A stretch of 51,158 nucleotides of DNA, from positions 1 through 51,158 of the forward strand of contig DBFJJM010000006.1 in assembly GCA_048393175.1 (NCBI GenBank), in the 5' to 3' direction. The translations under genes were made by a program, and so were the position numbers. Source of the DNA: Merdicola sp048393175 (GTDB lineage Bacteria; Bacillota; Clostridia; TANB77; CAG-508). Of the stretch, positions 1 through 7,946 are shown one piece after another. Each line of letters starts with the position of its first letter. The stretch's first letter is position 1. The notes under the pieces were generated by a model. It was not told the origin of the DNA. It saw only the letters and a list, made by a program, of their open reading frames with translations, and did no database searches.

Positions 1-46
1 TTATAAAAATCAGAAAAAAAATTTATCAAAAAGGAAGTGAAAAATT

Positions 47-367
47 ATGAGAAATAGAACAATAGGAATCAATGTTAGAGTGAGTGAAAATGAAAAGAAA
101 AAATTACAAAGGAATGCTAAAAAGAGTAACTTGAATTTATCATCTTATTTAAGAAAATCTGGATTACAAAAAGAAATTTATTCAATACCAGATGAAGAAC
201 TTCGTAAAGTTTACAATGGAATTGTTGAACTAAAAAATGAATTTCCTTATATGAGTGAGGACGAAATAAAAGATAAAATAACAAAAATGCAAAGTGATTT
301 TCTTGATATTTATAGTTATAAAAAAGATGGTGATGACAATGGCAACAACAAAAATATGGGCAATTAA
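47..367 (+). CDS. MobC-like relaxosome accessory protein
   Basis: A 106-residue basic, Lys-rich protein. Its N-terminal half has the look of a ribbon-helix-helix DNA-binding domain of the MobC type: a short strand (TIGINVRVSE) followed by two helices with a SYLRK segment. It directly precedes and overlaps the relaxase gene, the usual mobC-mobA order. In this family the protein helps the relaxase open the origin of transfer. A ribosome binding site (AAGGAAG) lies at about 31-37. An origin of transfer would be expected just upstream but is cut off by the window edge. The family call rests on size, fold pattern and neighbour rather than on a diagnostic motif. Confidence 0.75.
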   Translation: MRNRTIGINVRVSENEKKKLQRNAKKSNLNLSSYLRKSGLQKEIYSIPDEELRKVYNGIVELKNEFPYMSEDEIKDKITKMQSDFLDIYSYKKDGDDNGNNKNMGN

Positions 368-1712
368 AGATAGTATATCTCGAGTAATCAGCTATGCAAA
401 GAATCCAGAAAAGACAACATTTTCAGATTTAAAACAAGTATTAAAATATGCAGAAAATGATGAGAAAACTATTGATAAAAATGAAAAAACTATGTATGTA
501 ACAGGTATAAATTGTAAAGCAAAAACAGCCTATGAAGAAATGTGGGCAGTACAAAATAGATTTGACAAATGCACAGGAAATGTTGCATATCACGCATACC
601 AAAGTTTTAAAACAGGAGAAGTATCGCCAGAATTAGCACACCAAATTGGAGTAGAACTTGCTAAAAAAATGTGGAGTGAACATCAAGTAGTAGTTGCAAC
701 ACATTTTAATACTGGCACATATCATAATCATTTTGTAGTAAATTCAGTTAATATGTTTACAGGGAAAAAATTTAACTGTAACAAAGGAGCATATTATCAT
801 TTCAGAGAGTTATCAGATAAATTATGCAAAGAATATGGAATAACAGTTATTGAAAAGCCAGCAGGAAAAACACCAAGAAGTATATATTTTGCAGAAAAGA
901 GAGGAGAGCCAACAAAGTATAATGTAATAAGACAAGCAATTGATGAAACAATGGAAATGTGCATAAATTATGGAGAATTTAAAAAGATAATGCTTAAAAA
1001 GGGTTATATTATAAATGATGATTATAACAGAAAATATCCAACAATTCGTTCCATAAATGATAAAAAAGCAATAAGAATGTATTGTTTAGGAGAACAATAC
1101 TTGCCAAAGAATATTGCAAATAAAGTTGAACACAATCCTTATTGTTATCAAAATAGATATATGGAATTTATACACCTTAAGAAGAAAAAGCAAAAATATA
1201 AAGTTTATAAATATAAAGGTAAATTCAAAGATATAAGTAAAATGAGTGGAATTGATGTACTATTTTTACTATTATTTCATCTATTAGGACTATTACCAAA
1301 ACGAGAGAATTATCAGCCATTATCTCCAGAAATGAAACAAGAAATAAGAAAAATGGAACGATATTCTAATGAAATTAGACTTATTGTAAGTGAAAAACTA
1401 AGAACAACAGTAAATGTAAACAACTATATTTCACAAACAAAAAAAGATATTGAAAATGTTACTAATTTAAGACAAAAATATAGAAATAAGCTAAGAAATT
1501 GCAAAGATGATAAATTAATAGAGGAATATAAAGAAAAGCGAAATGAATGCACTATAATTCTAAATAAGTATAGAAAAAATTTAAAAACAGCAAATTATAT
1601 TTTAGAAGATACAACAAAAGTTAAAGAAGTTATAAAAATTGAAATGCAAATGAAAAATGACCAAGAAGATATTCCTAAAACAAAGAAAAAAGACAGAGCT
1701 TTAAACAGATAA
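339..1712 (+). CDS. MOBP-type relaxase / mobilization nuclease
   Basis: A DNA-nicking transferase of the relaxase/VirD2 family, which would cut and carry the transferred strand of a mobile element. The start MATTKIWAIKDS and the YAKNPEKT segment match the usual N-terminus of Firmicute relaxases. The metal-binding histidine motif is present as H122, H129 and H131 (HFNTGTYHNHFVVN). The C-terminal third (about residues 330-457) is Lys/Glu-rich and probably coiled. ATG 339 is chosen because it gives the canonical N-terminus; ATG 327 and 333 are in frame just upstream. The gene overlaps the 3' end of mobC by 29 bases, suggesting coupled translation. It looks intact. No integrase, replication gene or type IV coupling protein is visible, so the element is either mobilizable only or extends beyond the left edge. 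Confidence 0.88.
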   Translation: MATTKIWAIKDSISRVISYAKNPEKTTFSDLKQVLKYAENDEKTIDKNEKTMYVTGINCKAKTAYEEMWAVQNRFDKCTGNVAYHAYQSFKTGEVSPELAHQIGVELAKKMWSEHQVVVATHFNTGTYHNHFVVNSVNMFTGKKFNCNKGAYYHFRELSDKLCKEYGITVIEKPAGKTPRSIYFAEKRGEPTKYNVIRQAIDETMEMCINYGEFKKIMLKKGYIINDDYNRKYPTIRSINDKKAIRMYCLGEQYLPKNIANKVEHNPYCYQNRYMEFIHLKKKKQKYKVYKYKGKFKDISKMSGIDVLFLLLFHLLGLLPKRENYQPLSPEMKQEIRKMERYSNEIRLIVSEKLRTTVNVNNYISQTKKDIENVTNLRQKYRNKLRNCKDDKLIEEYKEKRNECTIILNKYRKNLKTANYILEDTTKVKEVIKIEMQMKNDQEDIPKTKKKDRALNR

Positions 1713-1719
1713 TAATGCA

Positions 1720-1757
1720 AAGAGATTGTTATATAAAAAAGTGGCAATCTCTTCTAC
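1720..1757 (+). terminator. Hairpin after the relaxase gene
   Basis: Nine-base arms (AAGAGATTG and CAATCTCTT) enclose a 16-base loop 8 bases after the relaxase stop. The T tract is poor (TCTACATT), so it would be a weak terminator. It separates the mobilization genes from the next operon. Confidence 0.5.
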
Positions 1758-1775
1758 ATTAATTTCTGGAAATAA

Positions 1776-1810
1776 TTGTTTTTATACTTGTTTTATGATA
1801 TAAACAAGTA
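1776..1810 (+). promoter_or_regulatory. Promoter with overlapping palindromic operator
   Basis: A -35-like TTGTTT (1776-1781) and a -10-like TATAAA (1799-1804) are 17 bases apart. A 9-base inverted repeat (TACTTGTTT at 1785-1793, AAACAAGTA at 1802-1810) overlaps the -10. A repressor bound there would block the promoter of the following five-gene cassette. No regulator gene is seen nearby, so the cognate protein is unknown. Confidence 0.5.
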
Positions 1811-1833
1811 AAATACAGATTAGTAAGGAGAAA

Positions 1834-2769
1834 ATGATGTTAAAAGCATATAGTGTGTTTAAAGATTTGGATAAAAAAGCGTGTGAAATATTAACAAATA
1901 CAGGAATAGAATTAGAGCTATCAACTTATGAAAAAAGACCTAATAAAGAACAATTATTAAAATTATTACAGAACTATGATATTTTAATAATCGGTGTTAA
2001 AGAAAGATTAGTAGAAGATATGCTAAAAGCAATAAACAATAAGAAGATAATAGCAACTTTATCAATAGGAGTAGATCATATAGATAATAGTTTCTTTGAA
2101 TCAAATTTAATTAAAGTCATTAACTGCGAGACATCAAATGTAATATCAGTAGCAGAGCATATTTTTTCTTTAATATTAAGTTTAAAGAAAAGAATAATAG
2201 AGGCTAATGACATTGCTATGAATGGTGGAACAAAAAAAGACTTATCTATAAGAAGTAATGACATAAGTAATAGTACAATAGGAATAATAGGAGCAGGAAA
2301 AATATCACGAGAAGTAATAAAAATAGCAAATGTATTTAATATGAAAATTTACTGTAATACTTTAAATCCAGAAAAACACAAGGATTTGTTAGAACAAGGT
2401 GTAGAATTTTTAAGTTTAGATAAGTTACTATCTAATTCACATATTATAACAGTAAATATTCCACTAAATAAGGAAAACAAAAACTTAATATCAAAAGATA
2501 AAATTAGGTTAATGAAGAAAACAGCAACTTTTATAAACACATCAAGAGCGGAAATAGTAGATATGAATGAGTTAATAAGATATGCAAATGAAAATGCAAC
2601 TTTTAATGTGGGATTAGATATTGATGCGGAAAATTATAAAGAATTATTCAATATAAAAAGAAATAATGTAATAGTAACACCACATATAGCAGGTGTAACA
2701 AAAGAAGCAATAAAAAGAATGGATTTTGAATTAGCCAATAGTATAAGAGAATATTTAGGAGAGTGCTAA
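1834..2769 (+). CDS. D-isomer-specific 2-hydroxyacid dehydrogenase family protein
   Basis: NAD(P)-dependent oxidoreductase of the family that includes phosphoglycerate and D-lactate dehydrogenases. A catalytic-domain half comes first (residues about 1-95, ending near VAEHIFSLIL). A Rossmann nucleotide-binding domain follows (about 96-285, IGIIGAGKIS). The catalytic Arg (NTSR), Glu (in the IDAENY region) and His (TPHIAG) positions are present. The third Gly of GxGxxG is Ser. The length (311) is normal. Two ATGs are possible; ATG 1837 is better spaced from the AAGGAG at 1825-1830. First gene of a tight five-gene cassette in an accessory region. The substrate cannot be inferred; serine synthesis is unlikely given the setting. 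Confidence 0.85.
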   Translation: MMLKAYSVFKDLDKKACEILTNTGIELELSTYEKRPNKEQLLKLLQNYDILIIGVKERLVEDMLKAINNKKIIATLSIGVDHIDNSFFESNLIKVINCETSNVISVAEHIFSLILSLKKRIIEANDIAMNGGTKKDLSIRSNDISNSTIGIIGAGKISREVIKIANVFNMKIYCNTLNPEKHKDLLEQGVEFLSLDKLLSNSHIITVNIPLNKENKNLISKDKIRLMKKTATFINTSRAEIVDMNELIRYANENATFNVGLDIDAENYKELFNIKRNNVIVTPHIAGVTKEAIKRMDFELANSIREYLGEC

Positions 2770-2770
2770 T

Positions 2771-3211
2771 ATGAGTGATATTAAAGTATTGTATGCTAAT
2801 AAGGTACATAAAGAGTTTATAATACATGCTAATAGAATTATTAATAATACTAATGAAACAGAACAAACAAAAGGACTAGAATTGAATATAGATAAAGATT
2901 ATTTTTGTGATAGACCTAAATTTAAATGTTTAATTGCAGAAATAGATAATAAACCAGTAGGTATGATTTTATATTCATATTTCTATTGGGCAAATGATGG
3001 AGAAGTATTATGGATTTCACAAATGTTTGTTGAACAAGAATACAGAAAATGTGGTGTATTCTTTAAACTAATAGAAAAACTAAGAGAAGAAAATAAAGAT
3101 ATAGAAATAGTATCGTGTGCTACTGGAGAAGAGAACAAGCGAATGCAAAAAATATTAAAGTATTATGGTGGACATGAGATAAATTTAAAATTTTATTATA
3201 AGAAGGTGTAG
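2771..3211 (+). CDS. GNAT-family N-acetyltransferase
   Basis: A 146-residue acyl-CoA-dependent acetyltransferase of the GNAT fold. The central strand and acetyl-CoA loop are seen around LWISQMFVEQEYRKCGVFFKL (about residues 75-96), a variant of the R/Q-x-x-G-x-G/A loop. The C-terminal YYGGHEINLKFYYKK segment is typical for the family. It begins one base after the stop of the upstream dehydrogenase, so translation is probably coupled. The substrate (amine, peptide or antibiotic) is unknown. Confidence 0.8.
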   Translation: MSDIKVLYANKVHKEFIIHANRIINNTNETEQTKGLELNIDKDYFCDRPKFKCLIAEIDNKPVGMILYSYFYWANDGEVLWISQMFVEQEYRKCGVFFKLIEKLREENKDIEIVSCATGEENKRMQKILKYYGGHEINLKFYYKKV

Positions 3212-3213
3212 GT

Positions 3214-3966
3214 ATGAATTTCAAAGATAAGGTGTTTTTAATAACAGGTTCTACTTCTGGAATAGGTCAAGGAATTGCAAAAGCACTATTAGAAGAAGGA
3301 GCAAAAGTTGTTATTAATTATGCACATAATGAAGAAAATGCAAAAGAAACAAAAGAGTTGTTAAAAGAGTATCAAGATAGAACTTTATTTATAAAAGCTG
3401 ATATATCAAATGAAAAAAATGTTATAGATATGTATAAAAAAATAGAAGAAAAATTTAATAAATTAGACGGATTAGTAAATAATGCTGTTTATGATAAAAT
3501 CTTTGCAATAGAAGAATTGCCAGTAGAAGAATATAGAAAAGAATTAGATGTAAATGTTATTGCAAGATGGATGTGTATAAAGTATGCTATTCCATTATTA
3601 AAAAAGTCTAATATGCCTAGAATTATAAATATAGCATCAAGATTAGGAACAAAACCAATGGAAGATTCTGTTGCTTACTGCACAAGTGAAGCAGCAACAA
3701 TAATGCTTACACAATGTTGTGCATTAGAATTAACAAAAAAATATAATATAAAAACAAATACAGTAAGTCCATCAATGACATTGACACCACTTGCTAAAAA
3801 GAGTTATACAGAAGATGAAATAAAACAAACAGCTATGAAAAATCCAAGTGGTAGATTAGGAGAAGTCGAGGATACAGTAAATGCAGTATTATTTTTATTA
3901 AGTGAGAAAGCAGATTATATAAATGGAGAAAATCTCAATGTTAATGGCGGTATATTGTTAGTATAA
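3214..3966 (+). CDS. Short-chain dehydrogenase/reductase-like protein with Lys replaced by Glu in the catalytic motif
   Basis: A classical SDR by length (250) and fold. It has the nucleotide-binding TGSTSGIG at residues 11-18, NNA at about 89-91, the active-site Ser142 (NIAS) and Tyr155. The catalytic motif YxxxK reads YCTSE: Lys159 is Glu159 (GAA), which should impair or change the usual proton relay. The C-terminal NGENLNVNGG is typical of FabG-like reductases. It starts two bases after the acetyltransferase stop. It may be a non-catalytic or altered-chemistry member of the cassette. Confidence 0.85.
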   Translation: MNFKDKVFLITGSTSGIGQGIAKALLEEGAKVVINYAHNEENAKETKELLKEYQDRTLFIKADISNEKNVIDMYKKIEEKFNKLDGLVNNAVYDKIFAIEELPVEEYRKELDVNVIARWMCIKYAIPLLKKSNMPRIINIASRLGTKPMEDSVAYCTSEAATIMLTQCCALELTKKYNIKTNTVSPSMTLTPLAKKSYTEDEIKQTAMKNPSGRLGEVEDTVNAVLFLLSEKADYINGENLNVNGGILLV

Positions 3967-3990
3967 AAAAACAGATTGGAGGAAAAGTAA

Positions 3991-4542
3991 ATGGAAAATT
4001 ATTTTATAATACATGGAAGTTTTGGAAGTCCATTTGGGAATTGGTTTAGTTGGTTACAAGATTTTATAACATCAGATGAAAAACAAGTATATGTGCCACA
4101 ATTTCCTATTGGAGTAGGTTATCAAAATTATGAAAATTGGAGTAAATTACTTAAATACTATTTGAATTTAGGTTTAATTAATGAGAATACAACAATAATA
4201 GCACATAGTATTGCACCAGTGTTTGTTAGCAAATTCTTAGTAGAGAATAAAGTTAAAGTAAGAAAATTAGTATTTGTGTGTGGATTTAATAACTATTTAG
4301 GAATAAATGAGGAATATGATACAGTAAATAAAACAATGTATTTTGATAACTTAGAAGATGTGAAACAATATGCCAATAAAATAATATGTTTTTATTCAGA
4401 TAATGATCCATATGTAAAATATGAAGTAGAAAAGGAATTTGCAGATACTATTGCAACAGAGCAAGTTTTAATACCGAATGCAGGACATATCAATAGTGAA
4501 AGTGGATATGATACATTTGAAGATATAGTAAATTATATTTAA
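3991..4542 (+). CDS. RBBP9/YdeN-type alpha/beta hydrolase
   Basis: A 183-residue serine hydrolase-like protein. The N-terminal FIIHGSFGSPFGNWFSWL is the family entry motif. The nucleophile elbow reads AHSIAP (Ser at about residue 73), the acid is in YSDNDPYV and the His is in AGHIN. All three members of the triad therefore seem present. It is preceded by a good ribosome binding site (TTGGAGG) 24 bases after the SDR gene. Natural substrates of this family are poorly known. Confidence 0.82.
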   Translation: MENYFIIHGSFGSPFGNWFSWLQDFITSDEKQVYVPQFPIGVGYQNYENWSKLLKYYLNLGLINENTTIIAHSIAPVFVSKFLVENKVKVRKLVFVCGFNNYLGINEEYDTVNKTMYFDNLEDVKQYANKIICFYSDNDPYVKYEVEKEFADTIATEQVLIPNAGHINSESGYDTFEDIVNYI

Positions 4543-4553
4543 AGAGGTAAAAA

Positions 4554-4904
4554 ATGAAAATAGTAAAATCTAGTGATGTACAAATAATTAAAAATAGTGA
4601 TACAAGTAAATTATTAGAATATTCAATAGGTTTAAATGATAAAGATATTGATTTTTGTATAAATACAATTAGCGGTAGATATCCAGAAAAAGGATACTGT
4701 ACTAATGAAAATTGTAAAGAAATTTGTTATATACTAGATGGAAATGGAACTTTTAATAAAAAAGATGAAAGTATCAATTTTGAAAAAGGAGATGTAATTC
4801 TAATAGAAAAAGAAGAAATCTACTATTGGAATGGAAATTGTAAAATAATTATGATATGTACTCCAGCATGGTATAAGGAGCAATGTAAGTTATTAGATTT
4901 ATAG
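4554..4904 (+). CDS. Small single-domain cupin protein
   Basis: A 116-residue cupin beta-barrel. The second half shows the pattern ICYILDGNGTFNKKDESINFEKGDVILIEKEEIYYWNG, a cupin-2-like core. The metal-binding histidines of classic cupins are largely absent, so it may be a metal-free binding protein. It is the last gene of the cassette, 11 bases after the hydrolase. Role unknown. Confidence 0.75.
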   Translation: MKIVKSSDVQIIKNSDTSKLLEYSIGLNDKDIDFCINTISGRYPEKGYCTNENCKEICYILDGNGTFNKKDESINFEKGDVILIEKEEIYYWNGNCKIIMICTPAWYKEQCKLLDL

Positions 4905-4929
4905 AAAAAATTTAAAGGAGATAAATAAT

Positions 4930-5982
4930 ATGTCAAATGAACTTGAACTATTAGATGATGACTTTGTAAAAATTGTAAAAGATATTGAAAAAGATATTTT
5001 AGATACAAGATATAATATCATTTCAAAGGCAAATAAAGAAGTGGTCAATTTTTATTTAAGGCTTGGAAAAATAATTAGTGATAATGCTAAATATGGGAAT
5101 AATTTTATTAATAGATTATCAGTAGCATTAAAATTAGATTTTCCAGATGAACAGGGTTTTTCAGCTCGTAATCTAGCAAGAATGAGAAAAGTGTATGAAG
5201 CATATAAAGATTTAGCTAGTATTCCAGAAGAATTAGAAATAATATCATGGTCACAAAATTGTGTTTTAGTAGATAAAATTGAAGATATTGATAAAAGAGT
5301 TTGGTATGCTAAGCAAATTATTGAAAATGGTTGGTCTAAAACTGTATTAAGCCATCAAATTGATTTAGAATTATATGAAAGACAAGCATTACCAGAGAAA
5401 ATGACAAATTTTAATGATAAGCTACCTATTGCACAAAGCGAATTTGCAAGAGATATGATAAAAGATCCATATATTTTCGAGTTAGCTAATATAGGAAAAA
5501 GAGCAAAAGAAAGAGACATTGAAAATGCAATGTTAGAAAGAATAAAGAATGTATTACTTGAATTAGGAAAAGGATTTAGTTTTGTTGGAAATCAATATAA
5601 AATATCAACAAATGACAATGATTATTATATAGATTTATTGTTTTATCACTTGGATTTAAGATGTTTTGTGGTTGTAGAATTAAAAAATACAGAGTTTAAA
5701 CCTGAATATGTTGGACAATTAGGATTCTATGTAACAGCAGTTGATGAAACTTTAAAAAAGGAAACAGACAATGAAACGATAGGATTATTACTTTGTGAAG
5801 ATAAAGATAAATTAACAGTTGAATGGTCTTTAAAAAGTGTAAATGCACCAATAGGAGTAGCTTCATATAAAGTAAAAAATGTTATTCCAAAAGAAATAAT
5901 GGAGAAATTGCCAACCGAAGAAGAATTAAATTTATATATAAAAAAATTACCAAATGAGGAAATTCAAGAAGAAAATGATTAG
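4930..5982 (+). CDS. DUF1016/YhcG-type PDDEXK nuclease-domain protein
   Basis: A 350-residue protein of the YhcG/DUF1016 family. The N-terminal helical domain (about 1-170, with LGKIISDN and SWSQNCVLVDKI) is followed by a C-terminal PDDEXK nuclease domain. The nuclease residues D235, E250 and K252 (YYIDLLFYH, VVELKN) and the later GQLGFY are present, so it is probably active. Members are common on mobile elements and next to restriction and defence genes. It has its own ribosome binding site 25 bases after the cupin gene and may be part of the same transcript. It appears intact. Confidence 0.88.
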   Translation: MSNELELLDDDFVKIVKDIEKDILDTRYNIISKANKEVVNFYLRLGKIISDNAKYGNNFINRLSVALKLDFPDEQGFSARNLARMRKVYEAYKDLASIPEELEIISWSQNCVLVDKIEDIDKRVWYAKQIIENGWSKTVLSHQIDLELYERQALPEKMTNFNDKLPIAQSEFARDMIKDPYIFELANIGKRAKERDIENAMLERIKNVLLELGKGFSFVGNQYKISTNDNDYYIDLLFYHLDLRCFVVVELKNTEFKPEYVGQLGFYVTAVDETLKKETDNETIGLLLCEDKDKLTVEWSLKSVNAPIGVASYKVKNVIPKEIMEKLPTEEELNLYIKKLPNEEIQEEND

Positions 5983-5985
5983 TAT

Positions 5986-6017
5986 TTTGAAATTTGCCAC
6001 TGGTGGCAAATTTCAAA
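5986..6017. repeat. Perfect 15-base palindrome after the nuclease gene
   Basis: The arms TTTGAAATTTGCCAC and its exact reverse complement are separated by only TG, three bases after the nuclease stop. There is no T tract on the plus side (TATAAAC). It could be a symmetric protein-binding site, a bidirectional transcript end or the remnant of a small mobile palindrome. Confidence 0.7.
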
Positions 6018-6059
6018 TATAAACATTATTATATATGGTTGTAGTATGAAGGAGTAATT

Positions 6060-6453
6060 ATGACCGAGATAGAAATGGATGAAATAGATAATAAATACAC
6101 CAACATAATAAATTTTTAATGTATGTATTATTAATAATACTAGAAAAAGCAAAGGAATTTGTTAGCAATGGAAATACAATTAAAGCAGAAGAAATATTAG
6201 AACAATTATGGACAAATTCTAGCAAGAATGATGTATATTTATTATATGAATATGGAAATGTACTTCGATCTAATATAGATATGTACTGTTAAAAATAGAT
6301 TCAAATAATAAATTTAAAAGCTTTATAATAAATCCAAGAGAAGTTTCGGAAAAAATAAAAAAGAAAGTTGAAAATTATTTGAAAGAACATAGTGAATTAT
6401 TATATTCAAGTTCTCTTAGCCAAAATGAAATTGAATTTATTTTTAATAGATAA
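6060..6453 (+). pseudogene. Decayed small gene on the mobile region
   Basis: A strong ribosome binding site (GAAGGAG) precedes ATG 6060 (MTEIEMDEIDNKYTNIINF), which stops after 19 codons. Reading continues in another frame from 6119 to 6292 (57 residues, LEKAKEFVSNGNTIKAEEILEQLW, which resembles a TPR helix pair). It resumes in a third frame from 6292 to TAA at 6453 (FKSFIINPREVSEKIKKKVENYLKEH). Two frame changes in a short stretch with coding-like composition suggest a broken gene of about 125 codons. Neither change lies at a CGG codon. Confidence 0.5.
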
Positions 6454-6687
6454 AAGTATTGAAATATAAATTTTTCTAAAAAGTATTGCCAAATATAAAA
6501 AGTTATGTTAAATTAAAAACATAGTGATAGACAAAAAACACCAATATGGGTATACATATCTTTGAAACTATTGCTATAACTAATTTTGAAACGGATAATA
6601 GAGTGCTTTTATGCAATGTATTTTTCGCATACGTCCTTCGCTAAGGCACCAAAAGTACTTTCATTGTTAACTTATTATTTTAAAAGT

Positions 6688-6743
6688 GTACAGGCTGTAA
6701 GGTTGTCCAATCATCTTATATCCTGTACCTTTTTATTTTTTTT
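6688..6743 (+). terminator. Terminator-like hairpin with long T tract
   Basis: Outer arms GTACAGG (6688-6694) and CCTGTAC (6722-6728) enclose inner arms TAAG and CTTA, and are followed by CTTTTTATTTTTTTT. No upstream gene is obvious, so it may end a small untranslated transcript. Confidence 0.45.
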
Positions 6744-6864
6744 CATTTCTGCACAGGGGAGTTTTTTCTGAATTTCAGCTAATCCCATGTGCAACTTTCA
6801 CAGTATCTTATGTCGAATAATAAAATAAAAAAGCTGAAGAATAAATAATATAGAATGAATAGTT

Positions 6865-6903
6865 AAAGAGTATATAACCTTATCTAGGGATATATACTCT
6901 TTT
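6865..6903. terminator. Intrinsic terminator, possibly bidirectional
   Basis: Twelve-base perfect arms (AAAGAGTATATA at 6865-6876 and TATATACTCTTT at 6891-6902). It lies 34 bases beyond the stop of the minus-strand repeat protein and would end that transcript; the plus side also has a short T run. Confidence 0.65.
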
Positions 6904-6936
6904 AAAAATCTTTCTATAAAATCGGGATATTATTTT

Positions 6937-7386
6937 CTAACATTTAGAGCATTTGTCATGTTTTAGAGCTTCTATAATATCTTCTAATCCTTCATTAATG
7001 TCACACAGAGCTTCTCTAATATCTCTAATACCTTCACAGATATTATTTCTGCAAATATCTCTTAAGCCTTCCTTGATATCACAGATACCTTCTCTAATAT
7101 CACGAAGGCCTTCTTCGATTTGTCTTATTTGTCTACAAGTTAAGTTACAATCGATATTATTTAGTCCATTTACAATATCACAAAAACCTTCTTCAATATC
7201 ACATAATCCTTCCTTAATGTCTCTAATGCCTTCGCAAAAATTTTCTTTTGCAATATCATTTAAACCTTCATTAATATCAGCAATGCCTTCTCTGATATCT
7301 CTAATACCTTCTTCAATAAGGCAAACGCCACAATGACAAGGTCTTATACAATTACAGTTTCTTCTTTTGCACATTTTATAAATCAC
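6937..7386 (-). CDS. Heptad-repeat protein with Cys-rich ends
   Basis: I do not recognise a named family. The 149-residue protein starts Cys-rich (MCKRRNCNCIRPCHCGVC). It is then built almost entirely of a seven-residue unit of the form E-G-(I/L/F)-x-D-I-x, repeated about 14 times in four blocks: EEGIRDIREGIADINEGL, then CEGIRDIKEGLCDIEEGF, then EEGLRDIREGICDIKEGL, and CEGIRDIREALCDINEGL. It ends CSKC. The strict seven-residue period suggests a coiled or stacked helical rod, with cysteines for cross-links or metal. A GTG at 7386 has AGGAAAG five bases upstream; the in-frame ATG at 7374 is the alternative. Its neighbours and the sigma-K-like promoter suggest a spore-surface role, which is inference. 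Confidence 0.8.
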   Translation of the reverse strand: MIYKMCKRRNCNCIRPCHCGVCLIEEGIRDIREGIADINEGLNDIAKENFCEGIRDIKEGLCDIEEGFCDIVNGLNNIDCNLTCRQIRQIEEGLRDIREGICDIKEGLRDICRNNICEGIRDIREALCDINEGLEDIIEALKHDKCSKC

Positions 7387-7401
7387 TCTTTCCTATCATA
7401 T

Positions 7402-7449
7402 ACCTATAAGATATAGGTTAATATAATATATGAAATAAATAACTAAAGT
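7402..7449 (-). promoter_or_regulatory. Sigma-K-like promoter and dyad before the repeat protein
   Basis: Read on the minus strand, AC (7449-7448), 15 bases, then CATATATTA (7432-7424) fits the sigma-K pattern AC-N16/17-CATAnnnTA, apart from slightly short spacing. A 7-base dyad (ACCTATA / TATAGGT, 7402-7418) lies just downstream. Such short motifs also occur by chance in AT-rich DNA. Confidence 0.4.
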
Positions 7450-7466
7450 GTTAAAAAATATGGTAA

Positions 7467-7892
7467 CTAAAAAGGTCTAATAGGAAATCTAGGACGTCTA
7501 CCGAATAATTCTCTCAATAATAAAATTCGTATTAAATCTCTTAAAAATCTATTACGACGGCGAGGCCTTCTTTGCCTATCTTCTCTATTTTCCATATCAT
7601 CTCTAACCTCAACAGAAATATCAATATTTATCCTTCCATCAGCCTCGACTCTATCATAAATGTCATCTGTCATCATATCTAACATTGGTTCTGTTACAGG
7701 TGTTCTAACATTATCACAAGCAACGCACACCATAGGATAAACAACTCTATAACTTTCTGGATACATTCTTTCTAAATCATCTGAATTTAAATTCATATTG
7801 GAATAGGGAGACATAGTAGGAAACATAGAGGTAGGCATATTTGGGTATCCCATTAAACTTCTTACATATTCATCATAATCTTGGTAATTCAT
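7467..7892 (-). CDS. Small Arg-rich protein, possibly spore coat
   Basis: A 141-residue protein without a family I can name with certainty. The N-terminal part is Met/Tyr/Pro/Asn-rich (about residues 1-35). A middle segment LERMYPESYRVVYPMVCVACDN (about 39-60) resembles a block seen in small uncharacterised clostridial spore-associated proteins. The C-terminus is a basic tail (RQRRPRRRNRFLRD ... RRPRFPIRPF) that could bind nucleic acid or anionic polymer. The ribosome binding site is AGGAGG just before ATG 7892. It lies 80 bases upstream of the repeat protein on the same strand, and each has its own promoter-like signal. Confidence 0.8.
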   Translation of the reverse strand: MNYQDYDEYVRSLMGYPNMPTSMFPTMSPYSNMNLNSDDLERMYPESYRVVYPMVCVACDNVRTPVTEPMLDMMTDDIYDRVEADGRINIDISVEVRDDMENREDRQRRPRRRNRFLRDLIRILLLRELFGRRPRFPIRPF

Positions 7893-7911
7893 TACTTCAC
7901 CTCCTATGTAG

Positions 7912-7939
7912 TATCATATGTAAATTTAGTGTAATAAGT
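7912..7939 (-). promoter_or_regulatory. Sigma-K-like promoter before the Arg-rich protein
   Basis: On the minus strand AC (7939-7938), a 17-base spacer, then CATATGATA (7920-7912) matches AC-N17-CATAnnnTA exactly. The leader would be very short, starting next to the AGGAGG, which weakens the case. Confidence 0.4.
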
Positions 7940-7946
7940 AACAGTA

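Larger units (their letters stand above)
6454..6936. other. Gene-free junction between the mobile region and the chromosome-like genes
   Basis: I see no supported gene in this 480-base stretch. It holds two hairpins (listed separately). Between 6610 and 6660 is a patch of different composition. It may include the right end of the mobile element, but no direct repeat or attachment site could be recognised. Confidence 0.5.

Noticed and set aside
6060..6453. Decayed gene as another CGG-type shift
   Set aside because: There is no CGG in the reading frames at the two breaks, and the shifts are not of the +1 type.
6586..6771. 61-codon ORF in the junction region
   Set aside because: No ribosome binding site, hydrophobic low-complexity translation, and it overlaps a terminator-like hairpin.
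6953..7336. 127-codon plus-strand ORF opposite the heptad-repeat gene
   Set aside because: It is the mirror of a regular repeat on the other strand and has no ribosome binding site.
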